In this document: piece after piece, positions 46,949 to 54,477 of the stretch
Position numbering within the stretch: position 1 is the first letter of the stretch
Layout of the letters: every line of letters begins with the position of its first letter
Assembly: GCF_900104675.1 (NCBI RefSeq)
Contig: NZ_LT629945.1
Location: 2,098,756 to 2,162,755 of the forward strand
DNA: 64,000 nucleotides
Reading direction: 5' to 3'
DNA from: Angelakisella massiliensis
Lineage (GTDB): Bacteria > Bacillota > Clostridia > Oscillospirales > Ruminococcaceae
Notes under the pieces: generated by a model
What the model was told of the DNA's origin: nothing
What the model saw: the letters and a program-made list of their open reading frames with translations, nothing else
The model's database searches: none
Program-made: the position numbers and the translations under genes

Positions 46949-47029
46949 CTGTATGACCCCGTTGATGGTGTCGATGAGGCGTAAACTGTCAGGCCGGAAA
47001 TTTATTTCCTTGTAACAATATTTAGGCAT
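46949..47029 (-). pseudogene. 5' stump of a phage replication-module gene
   Basis: ATG 47029, with GGGAGG upstream, begins a protein starting MPKYCYKEINFRPDSLRLID. In phage modules with a family A polymerase, genes with this start are full-length proteins. Here it is cut after about 27 codons by the IS30 fragment and continues out of frame. It starts 16 bases after the polymerase stop, so it was the next gene of the same operon. Confidence 0.65.
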
Positions 47030-47045
47030 TTTATGCGCCTCCCTT

Positions 47046-49034
47046 TTAATCCTTGGTGAAGTAGTAGCCCACCCAGCCAGCAGCTTTGAGGGGCAGATCA
47101 GGTGCCCAGGGCACCGGCTCCCCCATGATGGAGCAGACGGTGGAAAGCATGGTGTCCTCATCTGCAAAGGGGGCCACATCAATGACCACCTCATCATGCA
47201 CATGGAACACCACCGGGAGCCCGGCGGCCTCCAGCCGGTCAATGGATGCGGCCAGGCAGTCCCGGGCGATGGCCTGCACGCAGTTCTCCACCAGCTTGCC
47301 GCCGTAGGTTTCGATGCGTTTCCACCGCTTGGTTTTCTGGTCCATGCCCATGTAGGAGATGGAGGGCCGCCCCCATTCGTTCTGGCCAATGCTGGGGTTG
47401 ATGTAGTAGAGCTTGCGCCCGGATGGGAGCAGGATGGTGAGGCAGTCGGTGCCGTTGTCATAGTCATACTCACGGGCCAGCAGCAGGCCATTGACGCCCA
47501 CGCTGCCGCCCTCCGTGATGACCTGGACGGCGGCATTGTCCATGGAATACCAGAGGTCACGGATGCGCTTGTTGGCCTCTCTCCAGCGGCTCACGATGTC
47601 CGGCAGCTCCTCCTCAGTGAGCCCCATGTCCAGGGCTCCCATGGTGATGAGGGCCCCGGTGCTGCCCTGGTAGCCCAGGGCCAGCTCAGCCACCTTGCCC
47701 TTTTGCCGGAGCGCATACTCTGGGTTTCCTTTTTTGATGAGCTCCAGAGGCACGCCGAACATCTGAGAGGCAGAGGCCTCATAGATTTTGCCGTGAGTGC
47801 GGAACACCTCCAGCCGCCATTGTTCACCGGCCAGCCAGGAGATGACACGGGCCTCAATGGCTGAAAAGTCAGCATCAATGAGGACATGCCCCTCCGGGGC
47901 CACAAAGGCCGTGCGGATGAGCTGGCTGAGGGTGTCAGGCACGCTGCCATAGATGAGCCGCAGGGCGTCCAGCTTGCGGGTCTTGACCAGCTCACGGGCC
48001 AGGTCCAGCGGCTCCGTGTAGGTCCGGGGCAGGTTTTGCACCTGCACCAGCCGCCCGGCCCAGCGGCCCGTCCGGTTTGCTCCATAGAATTGGAGCAGCC
48101 CCCGGACCCGGCCATCCTCGCAGACGGCGGCCTCTATGGCGTCATACTTTTTGGTGGAGGTCTTGCCCAGCTCTTGCCGGATTTCCAACATGCGGCTCAC
48201 CTGGGCGCTGTTATTGTCACGGCCCAGCAGGCGGGCCACGGTGTCCTTTCTCAGATCGGCCAGCTCCTCACCAATCTCCTCCTGGAGCCATGCGGAGAGC
48301 TGGGCCACGCTGTTGGGGTTGGACAGGCCGGAGAGCCGCACGGCCTCCGCTGTGAGGTTTTGGCGCACGGTGTCACCCAGGTATAGGGCCCCGGTGACCA
48401 GCTCCAGGTCAACGGCCACGCCCCGGGCGTTGATGATGAGGTCCGTTTCCCATTGTTTCTGCACCCAGTCCGGGGGCATAAACGCTGAGAGCCGCCGCTC
48501 AATCTCCATTTCCGTGACCACATCCTGCTTGCAATACTCTTTGAAAAGCTCCCATTTTGCGGGGTCGTGCTGGGGCAGGTTGCGGGTCCTCTGGCCGTTG
48601 GCCTTTGTGGGCTTGCAGGGTATGCAGAAATAGCGGATGAGGGCCTTGCCGGTGTTGAGCTTTTGCTTGTCCTGGGGGAGCCCCAGGGCCTTGCCAGTGG
48701 CATCCAGGCCTGCCGTGTAGCCGCAGTAGAGGCCATGGAACATGGTGCAGCGCCATTGGTTGGGGGGCAGGGTGCCCATATACTTTGAGAGGCAGCCCCA
48801 CTCAAAGGGGGCGTTGTAGGCGTGCTTGATATACTCCGGGCTGGTGATAGCCTGGACCAGCCACGGGGGGAGCCGCTCCCCCCGTGCCAGGTCGATGATT
48901 TCAACAGGCGCACCATCCAGGCCGAACGCAAAGAGCAGGATTTCAAAGTCCGGGCTCTGGATGTACTTCTGGGCACCGGCCTTTGCCAGCGGCACGCTGG
49001 AGTAGGTTTCAAGGTCAATGCTGAGATGGTGCAT
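47046..49034 (-). CDS. Phage-type DNA polymerase, family A
   Basis: Replicative polymerase of a temperate-phage-like module; 662 residues. The 3'-5' exonuclease domain opens with LSIDLETYSS (Asp7, Glu9). The polymerase domain has motif A DADFSAIEARV and motif C HVHDEVVIDV near the C-terminus. There is no 5' nuclease domain, unlike chromosomal PolA. ATG 49034 has AGGAGG eight bases upstream. It follows the DUF2815 gene by 12 bases in the usual order. Confidence 0.93.
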   Translation of the reverse strand: MHHLSIDLETYSSVPLAKAGAQKYIQSPDFEILLFAFGLDGAPVEIIDLARGERLPPWLVQAITSPEYIKHAYNAPFEWGCLSKYMGTLPPNQWRCTMFHGLYCGYTAGLDATGKALGLPQDKQKLNTGKALIRYFCIPCKPTKANGQRTRNLPQHDPAKWELFKEYCKQDVVTEMEIERRLSAFMPPDWVQKQWETDLIINARGVAVDLELVTGALYLGDTVRQNLTAEAVRLSGLSNPNSVAQLSAWLQEEIGEELADLRKDTVARLLGRDNNSAQVSRMLEIRQELGKTSTKKYDAIEAAVCEDGRVRGLLQFYGANRTGRWAGRLVQVQNLPRTYTEPLDLARELVKTRKLDALRLIYGSVPDTLSQLIRTAFVAPEGHVLIDADFSAIEARVISWLAGEQWRLEVFRTHGKIYEASASQMFGVPLELIKKGNPEYALRQKGKVAELALGYQGSTGALITMGALDMGLTEEELPDIVSRWREANKRIRDLWYSMDNAAVQVITEGGSVGVNGLLLAREYDYDNGTDCLTILLPSGRKLYYINPSIGQNEWGRPSISYMGMDQKTKRWKRIETYGGKLVENCVQAIARDCLAASIDRLEAAGLPVVFHVHDEVVIDVAPFADEDTMLSTVCSIMGEPVPWAPDLPLKAAGWVGYYFTKD

Positions 49035-49046
49035 GAGTGGGCCTCC

Positions 49047-49724
49047 TTACATGGGCTGACCAGTGATGGGGTTGATGCCGTTGCCGCCGTTCCAGGGCGG
49101 CGTGTTGGTGGGGATGGCCCCAGCGTGGCCGGTGTACGGGGTGCCGGGTACGGGAGCAGCAGGGGCCGCCACAGGGGAGGCACCGATGCCCGCAAAGTCA
49201 GAGGCGGCAGATGCCTGGCCGCTCAGGGGCTCCCCGTCACGGGTCTTGAGGACATTGCCCAGACCACAGCCCACGCCCTTGTTTCCGCTGTTGGAGTAGC
49301 CGAAAAAGCGGATGGTCACACGGCCATACATGCCGCTGTAAATGTCGGAGGGGGCCAGCTCACAGTTGATGTTGTCGATGCCCACCACCTGGGGCTTGTT
49401 CTTGGTGCTGGCGGTGATGACCCAGTGGCCCTTGCACTCATCGCCAAAGGGCACGCCGGATTTCCGCACGCCGTCCCCATCCCAGACAGGGATAGCCATG
49501 ATGGGGGGCCGGGCACCGTTCCACACCTTGGTCAAGGCCTCCTGAGCGGCGGCGTTGATGGCGGCATCAATATCTGCCTTGGTGGCCGTGTCCGTCTTGG
49601 GGATGAGCAGGGTGACGGAATACTTGGGCTCACCGCCCTGCTGGGCGGCCCGGGGGGTGGTCAGGTTGCAGTAGGAGAGGCGCACCTCTCCGGTCAGCAC
49701 TTTCATGGGGTCATTCTGATACAT
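49047..49724 (-). CDS. Enc34/DUF2815-family ssDNA-binding-like phage protein
   Basis: 225 residues. The core (about 8-160) matches the DUF2815 family, with an OB-fold-like VLTGEVRLSYCNL start, KYSVTLLIPKTD and SDIYSGMYGRVTIRFFGY. The C-terminal 60 residues are Ala/Pro/Gly-rich and disordered, as in many ssDNA-binding proteins. It probably coats single-stranded DNA during phage replication. The gene lies directly between the polymerase and the DUF2800 block. Confidence 0.85.
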   Translation of the reverse strand: MYQNDPMKVLTGEVRLSYCNLTTPRAAQQGGEPKYSVTLLIPKTDTATKADIDAAINAAAQEALTKVWNGARPPIMAIPVWDGDGVRKSGVPFGDECKGHWVITASTKNKPQVVGIDNINCELAPSDIYSGMYGRVTIRFFGYSNSGNKGVGCGLGNVLKTRDGEPLSGQASAASDFAGIGASPVAAPAAPVPGTPYTGHAGAIPTNTPPWNGGNGINPITGQPM

Positions 49725-49743
49725 AGTCCTTGATCTCCTTTTC

Positions 49744-50346
49744 TTAATTCATTGGGTGTTTCGTATCACGGGCATCTGCCCAGATAGACTGGATTTTCGC
49801 CCAGCGGTCATGCCGGGCCTTGGCGGCCCTGACCTTGCGGGTCAGGCGCTTGTTGTTCTTGGTTATCTCCGCCACTTCCTTTTTGGGGAGATAGCTCTTG
49901 AGGTATGTGGTGCTGCGGTAGTTATCCACATACTCTTGAGAGGCCAGTTTCCAGGCCTGTTTGCTCTCCTCCACAATGTTCTCCAGATAGGCGGTCAGCC
50001 GTTCAACGGCCTCAGCGTTGGCCCAGGTGTCAGAGAGGATGAGCTTGATGAGCTTTCGGATGTTCGTGACAGGCAGGTCCAGCAGCCGGTCCATGTAGAT
50101 GTCCGCATGGAATGTGTCCGCCTGCATGGAGATGAGTGTGTCTGGGTCCGTAAACATGGGGCAGCTTTCACAGCGGTCCCGGTCAGGGATGGCGGAAATG
50201 TAGCTCCTGGGCTCCGCCACCTTGTAGCTCACCGCTTTCTTGCAGCAGGGAGCCACCGGGTAAACCGGGTCATGGTCTTTGAGGTCCGCAGGAGTGAATG
50301 GGTGGAGCCTTGGCCGGGCGTGGGCGCAGGTGTTATATTTAAGCAT
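49744..50346 (-). CDS. Phage protein of unknown function with Cys motifs
   Basis: 200 residues, no family recognised. The N-terminal third has paired cysteines (CCKKAVS and CESCPMF) that could bind metal. The C-terminal part (about 115-200) is helical and basic (KNNKRLTRKVRAAKARHDRW), suggesting nucleic-acid contact. ATG 50346 overlaps the DUF2800 stop, so the two genes are translationally coupled; the upstream open frame to 50415 lies inside that gene. Confidence 0.7.
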   Translation of the reverse strand: MLKYNTCAHARPRLHPFTPADLKDHDPVYPVAPCCKKAVSYKVAEPRSYISAIPDRDRCESCPMFTDPDTLISMQADTFHADIYMDRLLDLPVTNIRKLIKLILSDTWANAEAVERLTAYLENIVEESKQAWKLASQEYVDNYRSTTYLKSYLPKKEVAEITKNNKRLTRKVRAAKARHDRWAKIQSIWADARDTKHPMN

Positions 50347-51571
50347 CGGATGCCACCCCAGCAAAATCAGCAGCGGCGGGGGCATAGGCCTCCCGCTTGT
50401 CAGAGGCCGGGGCAAGGGTGGGCTTGCCCAGGGGCTTGGTCACAAAGCTACCAATCTTCTCCGCAAATTCTTTTTTGCCCATGAGTTTCTCCAGCTCAGA
50501 GAGCGTCTTGGGCTTACGGTCATAGACCAGGGCCTCATCATATCCAGCGGCAATGACGGCCTGGATGGCGGCGTCCTGGTCGGTAAAGGTCCGATTGCTC
50601 CGGCCCGCCACCAGTTTCCAGCCAGGGATTTCCTTGCCGTTTTTCAAAGCCTCCGTGGCGTATTCCTCCAGGTCTTTGTACCATTGGACAAGGTGAGCCC
50701 CACGCTCCAGCAGATCGCCAATCTCAGCATCCGTGAGGAGCGGGGGCGGCGTGCCGTTTACCACCCCACCGGCAGCAACATGGGCCTCCGCCTTTTCTTC
50801 CCATGCTCCGGCAGGCACACAGTCCTTGAAGTCCTCCAGGGCGGTGTTGACATTGGCACGGGCCCGGCATTGGGCCTTGCCACGGCAAAAGCGGCAATGG
50901 TCACCGGGAACAAACTCACCCAGACCGGAAAAGGCCCGCTGGGCGATGGGCTTGATACTCTCGCCCCAGGCCCTCAGCTCCTCCACGGTGATTTCATCCG
51001 TGGTGTAGCTGTCCAGCCGGGGTTGGTCAATGGTCATGCGGACCCGCTTGATGGTGTCACCGAACACGGCGGCATAGCGCCTGAGCGCTCCCAGGGCGTA
51101 AAGTTTCATTTGCGGGTTGCCCACGGCGGAAACCGGGACGCCCTTGCCGTGCTTGTAGTCGGTGATGCTCAGCAGATCGCCGCCGATGATGCAGCAGTCA
51201 CAGGTGCCAAAGCCCTCCGGCACATAGTCCGAAAAGTCCACCCGGACCTCCACGGCCACGGTGGGGGCGCTGTCATAGTCCATGACCTGCTCCGTGATGT
51301 GCTCCAGGTAGAGGTCCGTGGTCTTGTCCATCTCCGGGTCATAGAGGGGGTTTTTCTTGAGCTTATTGAGCCGGGTGTTGTAGGTCCGGGTGCTCATGGG
51401 GGTGCATTTCTTGAGGACCTTGAGCTCACCAATGGCGTGGGCCAGGCGGCCCTCCTCCGCATACTCGCTGGTGTTCTCCGGCAGCCCCTCCTCAAAGCGG
51501 GGGGCCGCCGTACACTTGAGCCAGCGGGAGGCGGAGGAGGCAGAAAGCAAAGCGTGTTTCTCAGGAGGCAT
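50339..51571 (-). CDS. DUF2800 protein, RecB-like PD-(D/E)XK nuclease
   Basis: 410 residues. It starts KHALLSASSASRWLKCTAAPRFEE, the mark of DUF2800, a phage branch of the PD-(D/E)XK nucleases. Nuclease motifs are seen around GTCDCCIIGGDLLSITDYKHGKG (Asp, and Asp-x-Lys). A four-cysteine group ending HCRFCRGKAQCRA resembles the Fe-S cluster site of Cas4/AddB-like enzymes. It probably acts in phage recombination with the ssDNA-binding partner. Confidence 0.88.
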   Translation of the reverse strand: MPPEKHALLSASSASRWLKCTAAPRFEEGLPENTSEYAEEGRLAHAIGELKVLKKCTPMSTRTYNTRLNKLKKNPLYDPEMDKTTDLYLEHITEQVMDYDSAPTVAVEVRVDFSDYVPEGFGTCDCCIIGGDLLSITDYKHGKGVPVSAVGNPQMKLYALGALRRYAAVFGDTIKRVRMTIDQPRLDSYTTDEITVEELRAWGESIKPIAQRAFSGLGEFVPGDHCRFCRGKAQCRARANVNTALEDFKDCVPAGAWEEKAEAHVAAGGVVNGTPPPLLTDAEIGDLLERGAHLVQWYKDLEEYATEALKNGKEIPGWKLVAGRSNRTFTDQDAAIQAVIAAGYDEALVYDRKPKTLSELEKLMGKKEFAEKIGSFVTKPLGKPTLAPASDKREAYAPAAADFAGVASDA

Positions 51572-51582
51572 GGGGCACCTCC

Positions 51583-52107
51583 TTAAATCTGAGCGCCCAG
51601 GCCCCGGAGCTCCGTGGCGAAAGCGCCATACTGCTCCGGCTTGAGCTGGGTGACGGCCTGCACGCCATAGCGGCCCAGGAGCTCCAAAAGCTGCTGCATC
51701 TTCCCGGCGTCAACCAGGGAGGCACCGGCCCGGGAGATTTGGTCCAGGGTATAGGTGGGGGCTCCCGCAACAGGCACAGCGGGGGCGGGGGTGTTACCAG
51801 GGGCGGCAGATGTCGGGCCAGCAGTCGGCGCATTGGTCACAGGCGTGGGAGAGGGGCTGGGGGCCACCACAGGAGCCGCCATAGTGGGCGCAGGTCCCGG
51901 GGTAGGGTTTACCGGCGCAGGGCTCACAGGAGCCGCCACGGGGGGCACAGGAGCCACAGGGGCGGGCGTAGTGGGATAGGCGGAAACCGGCAACGGCTCA
52001 TCCGGGATGAGCAGCGCCGGGTCCGGGCCGGAGGCGATGGCCTCAGCCAGTTTCAAGATAGAGGCGGCCAGATCGGGAGCCTCAACGGTGATTTTCATTT
52101 CCATCAT
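51583..52107 (-). CDS. Pro/Ala-rich phage protein
   Basis: 174 residues. A short structured head (about 1-35) and a structured tail (about 120-174, YTLDQISRAGASLVDAGKMQQLLELLGRYG) are joined by about 85 residues of Pro/Ala/Val/Thr repeats. The tail resembles small phage replication-module proteins. ATG 52107 has AAAGGAGG nine bases upstream. The low-complexity linker makes several other frames look open here. No function is assigned. Confidence 0.7.
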   Translation of the reverse strand: MMEMKITVEAPDLAASILKLAEAIASGPDPALLIPDEPLPVSAYPTTPAPVAPVPPVAAPVSPAPVNPTPGPAPTMAAPVVAPSPSPTPVTNAPTAGPTSAAPGNTPAPAVPVAGAPTYTLDQISRAGASLVDAGKMQQLLELLGRYGVQAVTQLKPEQYGAFATELRGLGAQI

Positions 52108-52201
52108 GGATGTCATCCTCCTTTGCGTTTTCTTGGCAGTCACATTTCTCTCCGGGGTCCAGGTTGGCCCCACAATAGGGGCAGGTCCAGTAATACGGCA
52201 T
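52082..52201 (-). CDS. Tiny zinc-finger phage protein (39 residues)
   Basis: ATG 52201 to stop 52082. The start is YYWTCPYCGANLDPGEKCDC: two CxxC-type pairs that would bind one zinc ion, followed by an acidic tail. The last 26 bases overlap the next gene in another frame. It begins four bases after the stop of the transglycosylase gene; no strong ribosome site is seen. Confidence 0.6.
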   Translation of the reverse strand: MPYYWTCPYCGANLDPGEKCDCQENAKEDDIHDGNENHR

Positions 52202-52204
52202 GGC

Positions 52205-52870
52205 TCAGTCCTCCAAAATGCTTGTCCAGTAGTCAAAGCGGTCCATGACCTTGATGGAGTGCTCCGTGTGGTATGTACCAGAGGCCCACAGCTTTTGAGC
52301 GCCGGAGGGGCCGCAGTTGTAGGCCATGATGGCCATTTCCGGGTCCCCGTAGGCGGTGAGGTAGTCGGAGAGGAACAGGACACCGGCCTCAATGTTTCCG
52401 GCTGGTGTCATGGGGTCAATCCCTTGCTCCAGGAGCCACCCATGATTGACCTTGTTGATTTGCATGAGGCCATAGTCATTGGTGCTGCTGGCGGCATCCG
52501 GGTCAAAGCGGCTTTCCACATCGGCCACGGCCAGCGCCAGAGCGTATGGGACGCCGTACTCCTCACAACAGGCCTGCATGGTCACCTGGAGGTCATAGTC
52601 CAGGAGGTTGCCGTCTGTCACTATGTCATCCCGCCAGAGGACCTCCTCCGTGGAGGGGGTCACGCTTGGCTCATCGGCGGGCTCCGGCGTGCTGGTGCTT
52701 TCCAGGACCGGCTCCGGGAGAGTGGGGACCGCTTTGTCAGCGGCCCTCACCCCCACGCAATAACCAGCGGTGAAAATGGCGGCGCACACCAGCGCCAGGA
52801 TGATGACCGGGCCATAGTTGCGGCGGTGTTTCCGCCTGGCAGCTCCCCGGGTGGTTTCATGGGTGGCCAT
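52205..52870 (-). CDS. Membrane-anchored lytic transglycosylase (SLT, GH23-like)
   Basis: 221 residues. A basic N-terminus (RGAARRKHRRN) and one transmembrane helix (about 22-43) precede a Pro/Glu/Thr-rich linker (to about 85) and an SLT domain. The domain has the catalytic Glu in VADVESRFDPDA and the typical DYGLMQINKVNHGW and AYNCGPSG motifs. It should cut peptidoglycan from outside the membrane. ATG 52870 with AAGGGG eight bases upstream is preferred to GTG 52879. A cell-wall hydrolase within a replication module is unexpected. Confidence 0.88.
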   Translation of the reverse strand: MATHETTRGAARRKHRRNYGPVIILALVCAAIFTAGYCVGVRAADKAVPTLPEPVLESTSTPEPADEPSVTPSTEEVLWRDDIVTDGNLLDYDLQVTMQACCEEYGVPYALALAVADVESRFDPDAASSTNDYGLMQINKVNHGWLLEQGIDPMTPAGNIEAGVLFLSDYLTAYGDPEMAIMAYNCGPSGAQKLWASGTYHTEHSIKVMDRFDYWTSILED

Positions 52871-52882
52871 GGAGCTCACCCC

Positions 52883-53470
52883 TTAGCTGTTGATGCGGCG
52901 GAAAAGCTCCTCCGCCAGCTCACGGATGCTGTACTGTTCCAGGGGGTTGGTGTCCTCAACCTCCACGGTGAGGGAGGAGGGAATGAGGAAAGCGGGGCGG
53001 GACCCGACGGAGAGGTTGCAGCGGCTGTAGTTGATACTGCCATTGGAGTGCAGGCCCATGACCCAGGTTTCATCCTCATTGACCTTGGGGGTGCTCCAGG
53101 GGGTGACGGACCACTCAAAGCGCTCCGGCAGGGGCAGGATGTCATGGTACTTGCGGAGCTCATCCAGGGTGAGCGGGGCCACCTTGCACTCACAGGTGCC
53201 GTACTCTTTGGAGCCGTTGAGAGCGGTGAGGTCCACGGTGCGGGTGATGATCTCATCTGGGTTGCCGTCCGTGAGGCTCCGCAGGTAGGGACCATTGAGG
53301 TGGGCCCGCAGAGAGCTGGCGGCAAAGTTGTTGGTGCTGCCAAAGGCGTGGGTCATCTGGTCCAGGTGCAGCATGAGGGTGCCGTCCTTGCGGTGCTCCA
53401 GCACCAGGCAGGGCTCCCCGTGATAGTCCACGGTCTTGCCGGTGGCGATGTTCAAAACAGGGGTTTTCAT
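52883..53470 (-). CDS. DUF6273-like phage protein
   Basis: 195 residues. The middle and C-terminal parts (PFERFEW-like WSVTPWSTP, GLHSNGSINYSRCNLSVGSRPAFLIPSSL) resemble the DUF6273 family of beta-rich proteins with the closing (V)xxRPAF motif. The start ATG 53470 has TAAGGAGGACA upstream. The function is unknown; a displayed or structural beta-sandwich is possible. Confidence 0.65.
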   Translation of the reverse strand: MKTPVLNIATGKTVDYHGEPCLVLEHRKDGTLMLHLDQMTHAFGSTNNFAASSLRAHLNGPYLRSLTDGNPDEIITRTVDLTALNGSKEYGTCECKVAPLTLDELRKYHDILPLPERFEWSVTPWSTPKVNEDETWVMGLHSNGSINYSRCNLSVGSRPAFLIPSSLTVEVEDTNPLEQYSIRELAEELFRRINS

Positions 53471-53483
53471 TGGTATGTCCTCC

Positions 53484-53690
53484 TTATTGTTCGGTTTCGT
53501 CCTCGTCATCGTCCCCGGAAATGTCAATGAGGCTTTCCGCCTGGACGATGATTTCAGAAACAATCTGGCGGATGGGCAATCCGGTCTTAAAGCGGAGCCG
53601 CCTGACAACTTTCTCCGCCTCCGGGGTGAGCCGGACGGTGCCGATGCACTCATCGGTGCTGGCCCGTGTCCTCAAAATAATGGGTTTCAT
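53484..53690 (-). CDS. Small acidic-tailed protein, possibly ribbon-helix-helix
   Basis: 68 residues. The part TVRLTPEAEKVVRRLRFKTG followed by LPIRQIVSEIIVQAESLI looks like a strand plus two helices of a ribbon-helix-helix DNA binder, ending in an acidic tail (GDDDEDETE). ATG 53690 has AAAGGAGG upstream. It may regulate the island, but this is inferred from shape only. Confidence 0.6.
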   Translation of the reverse strand: MKPIILRTRASTDECIGTVRLTPEAEKVVRRLRFKTGLPIRQIVSEIIVQAESLIDISGDDDEDETEQ

Positions 53691-53730
53691 GGTGTGCCTC
53701 CTTTGATTTTGTGAAAAGCGGGTGCATCTC

Positions 53731-53973
53731 TTAGCGGCTCTGCTTTCCCCGCCGCTCAAGTTCCTGCTGCATCCTGAGCTGGGCAAGGGAGGCGTCATAT
53801 TGCAATCGTTGGTCAGGGAGGCGGTCCCCGGAGCGGCCCCGGCGCAGTTCCGTGTAGAGAGTGGACAGGGGGACCTCCAGGGCGGTGGACATGTCCTCGA
53901 CCGCCATGCCTTGCTCCCAGAGCTCCTGGAGCTTTTGCCGGGCCTGGAGAGTGGCGAAAGCGTAGCTTGCCAT
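53731..53973 (-). CDS. Small helix-turn-helix protein, first gene of the island
   Basis: 80 residues. Residues about 12-45 (KLQELWEQGMAVEDMSTALEVPLSTLYTELRRG) fit a helix-turn-helix of the resolvase/transposase-regulator kind. ATG 53973 has AGAGGTGA upstream; the frame upstream to 54021 is not used because it crosses the hairpin. It is the promoter-proximal gene of the leftward operon. Confidence 0.65.
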   Translation of the reverse strand: MASYAFATLQARQKLQELWEQGMAVEDMSTALEVPLSTLYTELRRGRSGDRLPDQRLQYDASLAQLRMQQELERRGKQSR

Positions 53974-53995
53974 GATTTCACCTCTTTTCTGGCAT

Positions 53996-54049
53996 AAAAA
54001 AATTAGCTTGCGGGGTGCCATGTATTTCTACATGGTCCCTGCAAACTAA
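53996..54049 (-). terminator. Hairpin with T-tract upstream of the first island gene
   Basis: Arms of about 21 bases: ttagtttgcaggga and catgta (54049 downwards) pair with tacatg and caccccgcaagctaa (to 54003), with few mismatches and a small loop. On the - strand the hairpin is followed by seven T. It stands only about 25 bases before the first island gene, so it is either an attenuator of that operon or an insulator against host transcripts. Confidence 0.7.
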
Positions 54050-54063
54050 TCTTAGTGGTTGCC

Positions 54064-54078
54064 GTTTGGGAATATCTC
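54064..54078. repeat. Right copy of 15-bp direct repeat (candidate attR)
   Basis: GTTTGGGAATATCTC, identical to 45962-45976. It lies between the island hairpin and the rpsU promoter, with the -35 of rpsU starting 12 bases downstream. Confidence 0.65.
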
Positions 54079-54089
54079 TGGAAAAATGC

Positions 54090-54119
54090 TTGACAGAGAG
54101 AAAGAATCTGTTGTATAAT
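54090..54119 (+). promoter_or_regulatory. Sigma-A promoter of rpsU
   Basis: TTGACA (54090-54095), 18-base spacer, TATAAT (54114-54119): both hexamers are perfect matches. The start point is near 54126, giving an rpsU leader of about 85 bases. Confidence 0.88.
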
Positions 54120-54211
54120 AATCGTTGTTACATCAGGTTTTGCCTGATAGGTATCGTCCTGTTCACAGGTTGATATAACTCCTGCCGTGCGGCGTGGGGA
54201 GGGATAGATCA

Positions 54212-54388
54212 ATGGCAGAAATCAGAATCAAAGAGCATGAGTCTCTGGACAGCGCCCTGCGCCGTTTTAAGAGATCCTGTGCTAAATCCGGTGTTTTGGC
54301 CGAGGTTCGCAAGAGAGAGCACTATGAGAAGCCTTCTGTAAAGCGCAAGAAGAAGTCGGAGGCTGCTCGTAAGCGCAAGTTCAAATAA
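54212..54388 (+). CDS. rpsU: Small ribosomal subunit protein bS21
   Basis: 58 residues, very basic C-terminus. It starts [20 protein letters not shown], the S21 signature. ATG 54212 has GGGGAGGG about 8 bases upstream; the ATG at 54194 has no ribosome site. It has its own strong promoter and a terminator just after it. Confidence 0.97.
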   Translation: MAEIRIKEHESLDSALRRFKRSCAKSGVLAEVRKREHYEKPSVKRKKKSEAARKRKFK

Positions 54389-54410
54389 TTTGCGGAACAA
54401 AGCAGGTTGA

Positions 54411-54440
54411 AGCGGGCGCTGTATGGCGTCCGCTTTTTCT
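54411..54440 (+). terminator. Terminator after rpsU
   Basis: agcgggcgc (54411-54419) pairs with gcgtccgct (54426-54434), with one G-T pair, followed by a T-tract (54434-54440). It lies 22 bases after the rpsU stop. Confidence 0.8.
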
Positions 54441-54477
54441 TGTCCGGAAAAGTACGCCTCAAAAAGGAGAGGAAACG

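Noticed and set aside
46168-46956. A 262-codon + strand frame opposite IS30
   Set aside because: Antisense shadow of the transposase, with low-complexity Val/Leu/Gly content.
50279-53530. Long + strand frames (435 and 507 codons) across the island
   Set aside because: They run antisense to several - strand genes that have ribosome sites and known families; GC-rich DNA leaves such frames open.
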